Below the pieces are notes generated by a model, which saw only the letters and a list, made by a program, of their open reading frames with translations, did no database searches and was not told where the DNA came from. This document shows positions 55,213 to 64,000 of a stretch of 64,000 nucleotides of DNA, piece after piece. Location of the stretch: contig JAPTYO010000011.1 of assembly GCA_036873135.1 (NCBI GenBank), positions 18,548,747-18,612,746 on the forward strand. Direction: 5' to 3'. The stretch is from Clarkia xantiana subsp. parviflora. Lineage: Eukaryota; Streptophyta; Magnoliopsida; Myrtales; Onagraceae. The first letter of the stretch is position 1; each line of letters opens with the position of its first letter. A program made the position numbers and the translations under genes.

Positions 55213-56625
55213 ATGGAAAACACTCAGAAGATCTAGCAACAAGATGAACGAATGACTGAGATCGAGGCAGCTAGCGCAATTATGCATTTGGGTATGGCCG
55301 CCATGTCGAAAAACATGGAGCGCATCATGGCACTCATCGAGGCTCGATCAACCATCAAAACTCCGAACTCGGCCTTGCTGACAGAGACCTCAAGTACAGG
55401 CTCCTCGACAACACCTGTGGCGAATACATGACCTACAATGCCAGTTGTCACTGTGCTTCCCGATGCCACGGTGGACCCTCCTCAAGACCAACCCCATGTT
55501 TTGGTCATTCCTGATCAAACTTTACCAACGTCGTATGTTTTCCCAAAACCGACCATAATATTCGAGCATGCCATCGAATCTGAACAGGATCACCGCCTGA
55601 AGAAGATGGAGGAGAAGATGAATGCATTTTCCGGTCTTGAACAGTACGGGGGCATTGGTTATTCTGATCTGTGCATTTTTCCTAAAATTTCAAGGCCGGA
55701 GAAATTCAAGGTACCCGACTTTGAGAAGTACGACGATACTGGCAATCCCATAGTCCACTTGCGGATTTACCTCACAAAGATGGCCCCTTACCAGAAATAT
55801 GAGGAGTTCATGATCCAGACCTTCCAAAAGAGTTTGAAGGGAGCAGTGTTGGTTTGGTTTTTCAGCCTAAAAGCTAGAGACATTGCTACGTGGGAAGAGC
55901 TTGCTAATGCGTTCGTTCGACAGTACAAGTTCAACTTGGATACAGCTCCAACCCGCATGGACCTCCAAAGCATGGAAATGAAGGAAGGACAATCATTCCG
56001 AGCATATATGCAAGCTTGGAGAGAGAAAGCCGCTGGAGTCCGACCGGCGCTAGAAGATACGGAAGCGGTGTCTATGTTCATCGGAACTCTTAAAGGGGCG
56101 TATTACTCCCATCTATTAGGGAAAGTCTCAGCCAACTTTGTTGATTTGGTGAAATCTGGTGAAATGATATAGCATGGGATCCGACTGGGAAAGATTGAAG
56201 ACCCCATAAAGGAAGGAGGTTCTAAAATATCGTCACCGGACGATACCGCGATAACCGCAATCTACCCACAACTCGTGGCTCTCGCAACCCATCAAGCAGT
56301 ACCCGGGTTCCAAGGTTCGCGACCCACCGCTACAAGGGGACCGGACAACCGGTTCATGAAGAAGGCACGAGAACCGAGGAAATTCACACCCTTACCAATG
56401 TCAGCAGCATAAATGTACCGCGAGTTACTCGCACGGGGTCTTATCGGGCCCTAGGTTTCGAAATCAGGTGAGAAGACACCCAGCAATGAACCGAACTCGA
56501 GGTGCGAGTTTCACATGAGGGCATCGGGACACTCAATTGAGGACTGCTCACGCCTGAAGCATAGGATCCAAGATCTTATTGATAACAAGATTTTGACCCT
56601 TGACTCGGTTTCGCCAGCCAACTGA
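55213..56625 (+). pseudogene. Ty3/gypsy gag (broken)
   Basis: The best frame, 55438-56172, has the plant gypsy gag text: PEKFKVPDFEKYDDTGNPIV, MIQTFQKSLKGAVLVWF, TWEELANAFVRQYKFNLDTA, QSFRAYMQAWREKAAGV. An upstream stretch from the ATG at 55213 is stopped after seven codons, and a stop at 56170-56172 separates the C-terminal part, which in other frames ends with HSIEDCSRLKHRIQDLI, the typical zinc-ribbon-like end of this gag. No pol follows, so the element is internally deleted. Confidence 0.85.
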
Positions 56626-57663
56626 AACACCGAGATGATTTAAATATGATGTACTCCATGCACGGCAAGTTATGGCCCCGCATAGGAAAGATGGATATTG
56701 TCATGATCTAATCAATATAAATAAATCCCTATATTTAAGTTTATTTTGTTCATTGATTTTCCATGTACTGATTTCATTTCCTTTCTTAGAATAATGCAAG
56801 CCAACTGACAATTCAGTTCATGTTCCTAACGAAACACCCGAACGATAAAGTCATTGACCATCGACTCCATCAAGGCGACCGGTGAAGAATTCAATTCACC
56901 TAGTGATCAAGTAGAGAAATCCATGTCTTTTCCCGACAACGCATTTCACCAAAAAGCGTGACCCTGGAATTTCTAACCATGGGACTTGCCGCTTCGAAAG
57001 ATCTCCATATGTGGAATACATACGCCTTCCCAAGCCAGTCCATTCATCCGTCATGTCGCAAGCTTAACTCAATGGGTTCTAAACCAATGGGCATCTTTTG
57101 TCAAAATCAAGCACTAACAAAATGGAAAAATGAAGAGTGTACGTCGGATGTGCAATCAAGCGAAGAATACAATCCAAGACGTCAACGCGATCGACATATG
57201 TTGACTCCAACAGAAGTCCTGAGAAGTTGAAGTTTTCAATCTGCCACCAGGGGTATGTAAAAAACTGTTTTGTAACTTTTCATTTCAATTGGAAAAAGAA
57301 AAAATAAATCCCGCTAGGTTGAAAACCTGTAAAGGCGACCTAGGCAAAAAGTTAGGGAGAGGGGCATGATTGAAAACTCGCAGAGGCATTTATTAAAAAA
57401 AAGGTGAGCTGCAAAAAAAAAAAAAAAAAAAACTCATTTGTTTAGGGCCACAGCCGCCCTATAATCAACTACAGAAAATAAAGAGAGTGTTCATGCGATT
57501 TTTGTGAGAGCGGTGAAGAAATAAAATGGTCACAGTTGTCCTTAAATCAACTACAAATAAAAAGGGCCACAATCTTCCCTAAAACGACTATAAAAAAAGG
57601 GTCACAGCCACCCTTCAAATGGCTACATATAAAGAGCGCTCCTGCAACATCAAAAGCGGGAAA
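56626..57663 (+). other. Deleted pol region and 3' remnant of gypsy element
   Basis: No polymerase motif is present. The stretch at 57300-57380 (ttgaaaacctgtaaaggcga, caaaaagttagggag) resembles the noncoding 3' text seen in plant gypsy elements of this gag type. A-rich runs and repeats of ggccacag/ccgccct follow (57440-57640). The frame 56958-57230 shows no domain. Confidence 0.45.
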
Positions 57664-58348
57664 TAATTAGGAAAAAACGTGGCGATTTACGTTTTGAAAA
57701 AACGTGAATTTGGAAAGAGTCGCCACTAGTTAATTATTAGGCTAACTAGAAACCTAAATTGCCTAGGGAAAAACATGATTAATCACCTAGGTCCAAATCG
57801 GTCTACGATTAGAAATTTGGATTCGGGGGTTCTATTACGGGTTTAAAACACATGAAATTAATTCCGCCATTTCAGTACTCTATTCACAAATTTACCATAT
57901 TTTTTGTTTACTTGTATAAAATTCCTTTAAAAATGGTAAAATTAAATTAAACTACATCACCTAAAAAGATTATTCACTACAAATCCAATTTTACGGAAAC
58001 GTGATTATGACTCTAATCTAATATGAAACCTAAGAATACTAGAATTACTAAACATGCTTACATCAAAACACAAACAAAATATTATCTAGACAACTAAAGC
58101 TAAGTTATCTATAGAACTTAAACCAATTAAAATTAAACTATTCGTATTTAATAATAATAATAAAATAAAGGAAGATTAAACTATTTGTATATAATAATAA
58201 TTATCTATATATAATATAATTCTAAAAAATCTTCTAACATCTTGACAACTAATTTTTTTTTCACAACTTTCTCTTTCATATGTGTTAAAATCATGTCAAT
58301 TGATTGGTCAATGTCAAATTTTGATATGTTACATCATCATATCACTTA
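57664..58348 (-). repeat. Inverted LTR fragment of the same gypsy family
   Basis: The minus strand of 57680-57860 matches the end of the LTR at 53390-53560: taatagaaccccc, ctaatcgtagaccgattt, acctaggtga, aactagtggcgactcttt. The rest to 58348 is AT-rich like the upstream LTR. It therefore represents a second element of the family in the opposite direction, cut at 58349 by the second Tat element. Confidence 0.6.
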
Positions 58349-58482
58349 TGTTGCGTCCTGGATGAATTGGGTTGTGAGGACGCGTATGTTCGTATGGTTG
58401 TGCGGGTTTTTGGGCTGTAACCCTTCGTCTGGAAGAGGTTTGGGCCACTGGCGAGTGTTCGATTGACTCCCGTAAAGGTCTG

Positions 58483-58545
58483 TGTCTCAGCGTGGTTGTG
58501 TCTCAGCGTGGTTGTGTCTCAGCGTGGTTGTGTCTCAGGAGGCGG
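58483..58545. repeat. 16-bp tandem repeat in Tat LTR
   Basis: About four copies of gtgtctcagcgtggtt in the U5 side of the LTR. Confidence 0.9.
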
Positions 58546-58929
58546 TGGTCTGTGCACAAGTCCGGATGTCTGGGCGACGATTCCTGCACAAAGGACCAGT
58601 GCTAGCACGGAGAGGGGGGGTGGTGCTAGCGGAGCCCTCTCCGAAGCTTAAGTCACTATAGGGCTAAAAGAGTAATTTCTAGAGAGAGAATATTTCTAGA
58701 GAGAAGTCAGAGCTCAAAATACCAAAGTTGGGCAAATGAGAGGATGTGTGAAAATGGGTGGCCAAGGCCTCCTATTTATAGGCTTCCTTGGGACCGGACC
58801 CAGTTTTAAAGCGGTTTGATGACGGTTCAAAAGCAAGCGGTAACCGTCATCCGTATTGGTAATGCGCGAACTTGACTTCTCTACTCGTAACGGTAATCGC
58901 GGAAACGGTAATCGCACGATACCCGCAAT

Positions 58930-59012
58930 GCAATCCGGACCTCGTCGAATTTGGGCAATTCAGCGAGGTCCGGATTGCGAGCAATCCGGAGGTCCGGTCC
59001 GGACGCGCGTAA
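58930..59012. repeat. Strong hairpins in Tat LTR
   Basis: gcaatccggacctcg (58930-58944) pairs perfectly with cgaggtccggattgc (58964-58978) across a 19-base loop. Next to it cggattgcgagcaatccg (58971-58988) is itself a palindrome, followed by ggtccggtccggacgcgcg. Confidence 0.9.
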
Positions 59013-59130
59013 ATGCGCTTCCGGACCGTTTTGACCCTTTGGGAGACGTTTTTCAAACCGAGATGTAATTTTGACGTGTTTACGAGGCCCGAAATATAAA
59101 TACGAACCCGAATTGGACATATATCCATCA

Positions 59131-60569
59131 CTTGCCCCCCGAGTCAAGTAACGGTTTAGAACCTTTCTTGACTCTATTTTTAAGTTAGGATACGTGTCCA
59201 ATTTGAGTTTGACGCTAACCTTTCGGTTTTGATCGTTGGTTGGACGTAGACATCTTGATTTCGTCCGTCCTTTGATTTTCCGACCGAATGACTTTGTTTC
59301 CTGTCATCATGGTTAGTGCAATAGGGAATGCGCATACATAGCGTGCAAGTATGGTTATCGTTAGGGATATAAGCGATTAGTAATACATCATGTGAACATG
59401 CTTTCATCAACATGCATACACAAGTAACGGTTATGGCAAGATCGTAATTACGCGATGCAAGAAATATAATCCGTACACTTCTAAAACGACTTACCGATTA
59501 TCGAATCATGCTATATGGAAACATACGCGTAGAATGACGGGTTTGATACGTGCAATGTCAAAATAATCACGTACGTAGGAGTAGATATTTAGAAGAGAGG
59601 GTGGAGTATACCATAAGTGTTTAGGCGTGAGTTTAGACGAGTTACTCCTTTAATCCTTATCAACAAGGCATCTTTTGGGATATGTAATTACACAAATCCC
59701 CAACTATCCTTCCAGCACCTTGGGAATTCATTATTCCTTCTTCTTTGCAGGTAATTCCTTCTTCATTTCCCGAAATTGTTTGTGTGTTCATAATTTCTTC
59801 ACCGTCGTAAAGCTTAGGCATATCCCGACAATTTCGTGTTTGATCCTTGACTTGTTTTCAGAAATTGACACCACCATTCGACTCAGATTGTCACGAGGAT
59901 TCTAATGCCGCCTTCGGAATCGCCAGGAGACGCCGGACGCGCCCTCACGCAACGCCGTGTGAGATTTGCCTTGCCGACGCGTGTAACCCACGCGCCGCCT
60001 TCCCGGGCTCTGTTCGTCGCGGTCCTTACCTTTCCGAAATCGTCTCGACGAAGGGAGTCCGTTGTGATACTTTTCGTCACGTTTTGAGGTAATTTGGAAA
60101 CTCGATTTTACAGGACAGCTTCGACTTGATTTCGAATGTCGCCGTATTGTTGTTCGTTTGAGCTATTTGTCGTTGTTGTCGTGTGGAACTGCATATTGGT
60201 GCTTGTATGTCGAATAATTGCTGATTGGTTGCCGTTATTATCGTCGTTGGTCCATGACTTAGACGATTTTTCACTTCCGTGGATAGTTGAGGTAGAATTC
60301 CCCGTTTGGACATAGTGCCCCCGTGTCTTTGTGTAGAGGCTTTTTGGTCGGTATGCGTAATTTTTTTTTCCTTGGCGGGATTTTTGGTTGACGGGGATTG
60401 CCGAACGACTTTAGGCATAATTGTTTGTTGTTTTGACGCCTTAGAAAAATATTTTTCCTAAGTGTTACCGCGTTTGATCCTTGCGGTTCGTTGCGTTAGT
60501 ACCACCGTTTGCATGATAGCCTCTTAAGACGTTAGTCCCTTTTATCGTACGTATCCACTTTGCTATGCT
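59131..60569 (+). other. Spacer and probable upstream region of antisense gene
   Basis: A GC-richer segment at 59900-60090 has an ATG at 59905 and ends tttgag before gtaatt, a possible first exon with donor at about 60088. Its frame closes with TGA just before the donor, so it would be a leader exon with a short upstream frame. Otherwise no gene is seen. Confidence 0.4.
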
Positions 60570-60760
60570 CGCGGACTTTGGCTACGTGCGTTGACTTTTG
60601 CTACGTGCGTTGACTTTTGCTGCGTGCGTTGACTTTGCTATGCGCGTTGGTTTTTGCTATGCGTGTTGGTTTTTGATACGCGCGTCGACTTCTGCTATGC
60701 GCGTTGGCTTTTGATACGAGCGTTGACTTTTGCTATGCGCGTTGACTTCTGCTAGCTTCT
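60570..60760 (+). repeat. ~20-bp tandem repeat upstream of antisense gene
   Basis: About nine imperfect copies of ttgctatgcgcgttgactt (variants with acg, gtg, tgg). The array ends in cttcttgcag at 60757-60766, a possible splice acceptor 58 bp before the ATG at 60824. Confidence 0.85.
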
Positions 60761-60823
60761 TGCAGATTGTGGGGTCGTAGTAACCCCTTGCGGAGCTTCC
60801 TTCTTTTTGATCGTGTTGTTGCA

Positions 60824-63184
60824 ATGAGTAAGTCCACCACTCCTCTATCGCAGACTCCCTTTAATTCTGATATAGAGGATGATTTGGAGGTAGACCTGGT
60901 TTTACCAGTAGATAGTGTCTTGGGCACCGACGAGGGTGTAGCTGCAGATCCTTTTGTTGAGGCGTCTCCTATTGGAGAGGCCGAGGTGTTGGTTAGGTAC
61001 TACACTAACCGCTTGGATAGATCCTTGTTTACCCTATATGCGAGTGCTTCCGGGCTTGACCCTTGTACCGAGGCCGTTTATCCCTTTGACGCAATCCGTG
61101 AGAGTAGTTTAGGAGATGCTACTCCTCCGCCCGTAGATTTATCCGTTGTGTATACATCTCACGTTAGAGAGGGTTTGCGGTTTCCCTACTGCTCTGAGTT
61201 GGTTGAGCTCTGTAGCGGTTATGGGATTTCCCCTTTAGATCTTGCACCCAACGGGATTCGAGTATGGACTTGTTTCAGAGTGCTGCTTCACAAGCAGTCC
61301 TGGCGTTACTCCCGCACCCTCTTTCGCTGCTTCTACCAGCTTAAGAGTCCGGACTCAGCGGGATTGTGCAGTGTGAAAGTTCGTTGTCCGAACTTGCAGA
61401 GCGATGGTTTTGAGGAACTTGGTCTTGGGGAAGCCAAGTGGGATCCTAGTTACCGATTAGTTGCTACCGCGGATCGATCTGCCGACCATTGGAGGCACCA
61501 TTACTTTTTTGCTCATGACGCGGGGACGACTTGGGATGTCGAGTATGTTCGGAAATTTGATCCCGCGCCTGCTTTTCGGGAACTCTCCTTGTCGGATAAG
61601 GAAGTGATAAGACAGATATATCACTGTCAACAATCGCGCGACTTTATTTGCTCATTGCGTGCATCCGATCAAGAATTGATTGATGCTGGGATCCATGTGC
61701 TCCCTTCTGCAGCTTCGTTATGTTGATCATTTTTATAACTTTTTACCGTGTTGCACTGTAGGTTGGTTTGACGGAAAAAGCTCGTCTTTGCAGACGGCGG
61801 CCGCTCGCAAGATTGCTTCTAGCGGAAGGATTGTTCCCCCTCTTGCTTCTGGAGCATCGGCGGCTTCTGGACGTGGAAAAGGTAGATGGTTTTAAAAGAA
61901 TAATCTTCCTTATGTACTCTCTTGGCTGGGTTGTAACTTTGCATGTTACTTGCAGGTCGCACGACGCTTGTTACTGATCGCGTTGTTGCCGTTCCTGACT
62001 CTTCCAAACGGTCCACCACTGGGGCGCGTTCTTCGAGCAGTTCGAAGCGTCCGAAGACTACTGTGACCGTTCCTACTCCTTCCTGCCATAAAGGGAAGGA
62101 AGTTGACGGTTGCGAGGATGCGTTGTCTGCCCCCCGCTCGAAGGAGCGCTCCGAGGTGGAACGTTCTCTTTCTTCTGGTATAAGCTGAACACTTGATTGT
62201 GTGCTTTTGTGCGCTTTTGTTTTTGGCTTTTGCATAACTCTGTTTGGTTTGCATGTAGTGATCCCGCCACTTGGACGTGCGGATTTGCTTCGTCCTTTGG
62301 AAGGTGACATTTCAGATGGTAAGTGGATGCCATATGTGGCAGGAGATCTTACTTTTCCCAAGAACTCCCAGCTGAGCATGCCTGAAGTTGGCGTGCGCGT
62401 TCTTCATCGATCTATTCCTCCTGGTGATCGAGTTGTTCGGCCCTCGAGTGACGAGGAGGCGCGAACTTTTGTTGAGAGATCGCTATCTGGATTCACTCCG
62501 GTGAGTATCTTTTTTCACTTTGCTATGTTCATTGTTCCCGAACATGTATGCTTATTGTCTCCTTGTTTTCAGGTTGTTTCTGATATGGTGCACATGGCCT
62601 CCTTCATGTTGGAGCTTGTCCAGGAGAGGCGTGCCATTGCTGATAAAGCTGCCACTTCGTCCAAGGAGCTTGAGGAAGCTAAGGACGAAGTGCGCCGTCT
62701 TTCGTTGAAGAAGACGGATTTTGATGCTCGTTATGATTCTGATCATGCCAGCCTTGTTCAGCTTGAATCTGAGAACGCTGCCATTGAGAAGGCAATTTCT
62801 GATAACGCGAGCAAGCACAAGGTTGCCTGTCGGAAAGTGCGCGAGGAAGAAATGAAGGCTGGCATTGAAGAGGGACTTAGCAAGTTCCCTTCTACTCCTG
62901 GATTTGACAGTGCGGTTACTGCTGCTGCCACGGCGAAGGCCGCTCCTATGCTCAGCGAGTTTGCTGAGGAATTTATTCGTAGAGTGAGCATTCTTGCTCC
63001 TGGCTTTCCTTTTGACAAGTTAGGGCCGTATGCGGAGTTTGCTGTTGGGCAAGTTGCCGAGCTTCGTCGCTTAGACACTGCAACATCTCAGTTTGCATTT
63101 TTGTTTGGAGAAGACGGTGGTGGTACTAATGTGCAACTTCAGCCTGTTCCGCCCAGCCCTGTCAGGGATGATGGAATCCTTTGA
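60824..63184 (+). CDS. Five-exon antisense gene of Tat element with gypsy-associated domain
   Basis: Five exons join in frame with GT/AG introns: 60824-61721, 61762-61881, 61956-62177, 62259-62500 and 62573-63184, 697 residues. Exon 1 begins MSKSTTPLSQ and contains a domain with SHVREGLRFPY, ELCSGYGISPLDLAPNGIRV and TCFRVLLHKQ, which fits the domain called putative gypsy-type transposon (Transposase_28) as I recall it. Exons 2-3 are Ser/Lys-rich. Exon 4 has MPEVGVRVLHRSIPPGDRV. Exon 5 is a long heptad-rich helix followed by ILAPGFPFDKLGPYAEFAVG. It runs antisense to the retrotransposon, like the related gene at 28221-29287. An in-frame ATG 19 codons upstream (60767) is an alternative start. 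No reaction or partner is known to me; a nuclear or particle-associated accessory role would be guesswork. Confidence 0.7.
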
Positions 63185-64000
63185 TTTGTGCCATCTTTTC
63201 GATATGTTGAACTCGTTATGAGTCTGCTTGCCCCCCGGCTTCTATGTTTAGAAACTTGTTGGAGTTGTTCTTTGATTGTTGCTTGTGACTTGTTCGCTTT
63301 GAACTACGTCGTTTGAACCTGCTTTATACATAGCAGTTTGCATGATAACTTGTTAGTAATATTTCGTACCGTTATCGCTTACTGTGTTTACTGAACGTGG
63401 ATGACTAGTAATGTAAACGTAGTCCCCGCAATTGTGACCGATAGCCACTTTTGATTCAAGATTGTTTGTACGATGCGTTATGCATGTTGTACGTCTTCCT
63501 GCATAGTTTGTCGCTATATCTGTCGAAACCTGTCAAGTGATTCGCGTATAGCGACTTAACAAGTAGTATGTTTGAAATGTGTTATCTTGGCTTGAGCAAG
63601 ATACTAGTTTATACCGTCTCTTAGTTCCACTCTAAAGCGACGTTGTACAAGACTCTACTTGTAAATTTTATGAGTTTTAAACAGGGTGCGCACCTGCTAG
63701 CGTGTATCAACCCGCGTTGGGGAAGCATACGTAAAAACATTTTTGGGTTTTGAAAGAGTGTTTTGTGAACCCTAAAATCCTTGTTTGATAAAATGTTTGG
63801 AAAGGTGTTTGATACATAAAATATTTGATAAAATATTTGACAAAGTATTTGGTAAAATACTTGTGATACATGATTCCTGCGTCCAGGGACCATGTAACAC
63901 TTTTTGGGAATATGAATTGTGATGCATGTTTTCTGCGTCCAGGACCCATGCAACACGGTTTTGAAGATCTGTAGTACGGAATTGTCATCTAGCAAGAGGA
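63185..64000. other. Tat internal DNA after antisense gene
   Basis: No gene is supported. Contains two ~60-bp units of catgattcctgcgtccaggg type (63860-63960) and repeats of tatttgataaaatatttga (63780-63860). Confidence 0.5.

Larger units (their letters stand above)
58349..59130 (-). repeat. 3' LTR of second Tat element (about 782 bp)
   Basis: Start at 59130 is fixed by the purine tract. The end at 58349 (minus strand ggacgcaaca) is inferred. TATA box in inverse at 58773-58780. It contains a hairpin region (58930-59010) and a 16-bp repeat (58483-58545). Confidence 0.65.
58349..64000 (-). mobile_element. Second Tat-lineage element, 3' portion, minus strand (continues past window)
   Basis: On the minus strand the end of the window is internal DNA. 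It is followed by an antisense gene (plus strand 60824-63184), a spacer, the purine tract gactcggggggcaag and an LTR starting TGATGGATATATGTCC at 59130. The LTR start and the purine tract match the first Tat element (TGATGGATATACGCCC, gactcgggggcatg), which assigns the lineage. Pol and 5' LTR should lie beyond 64000. Confidence 0.8.

Noticed and set aside
59905..60088. First coding exon of the antisense gene
   Set aside because: The frame closes with a stop one base before the presumed donor, so it cannot be joined in frame to the exon at 60824; at most it is a leader exon.
1..64000. CRISPR arrays, bacterial operons, tRNA or rRNA genes
   Set aside because: Tandem repeats in the window lack the constant repeat/unique spacer pattern, and no cloverleaf or rRNA-like sequence was recognised. 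The plant context also argues against the first two.

Overview
The window is nuclear DNA of a flowering plant, most likely a eudicot. The evidence is an intron-rich host gene with a chloroplast-targeted product, several plant-specific transposon families and AT-rich intergenic DNA. Only one intact host gene is visible: a nine-exon gene on the minus strand (42885-47228) for biosynthetic threonine deaminase, the first enzyme of isoleucine synthesis. Almost everything else is transposon DNA or gene debris.

Region 1-10196: the right part of a MULE-type MITE; AT-rich DNA with a 33-bp tandem repeat; a CACTA element (4740-7851) flanked by TAT/TAT and carrying what look like captured exons; a decayed fragment of an ECHIDNA/TVP23-like Golgi membrane protein gene (8719-9066); a second CACTA right end (to 9573); and the front part of a plant transposon-type gene.

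Region 10197-40803: one composite 30.6-kb insertion, bounded by the 5-bp duplication CCATA, that splits the plant transposon-type gene. The outer layer is a degenerate plus-strand Ty1/copia element. A second copy of the same family lies in its 5' LTR in the opposite direction (10252-18209), so the two form a multi-kilobase inverted repeat. In the internal region of the outer copia sits a young Ty3/gypsy Tat-lineage element (21856-36796, duplication TTCGG) with an intact 1308-residue pol but no gag, palindrome-rich LTRs, minisatellites and a spliced antisense gene. In the 3' part of that Tat element sits a still younger copia (29554-34958, duplication CCCCC) with two identical 196-bp LTRs beginning and ending in TATA and an intact 1486-residue polyprotein. 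Four layers of insertion can be read from the sequence.

Region 40804-47530: the back half of the split gene, an old CACTA-like terminus, a PPR gene fragment and the threonine deaminase gene.

Region 47531-64000: remnants of a copia LTR with primer-binding site; a Ty3/gypsy 5' LTR (48195-53587) interrupted by a non-autonomous Helitron (49167-52472) and a MULE-type MITE (52561-53093); the leader of that gypsy element with another MULE-type MITE (53669-54182) and a broken gag; an inverted LTR fragment of the same gypsy family; and the 3' portion of a minus-strand Tat element (58349 to beyond the window). The last carries an apparently intact five-exon gene of 697 codons (60824-63184) that runs antisense to the element. 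It is related to the shorter antisense gene in the first Tat element and shares an intron position with it. This pair of spliced antisense genes, the gag-less Tat and the TATA-ended copia are the most interesting items. All exon models, family names and element boundaries come from reading the sequence; no database search was run.
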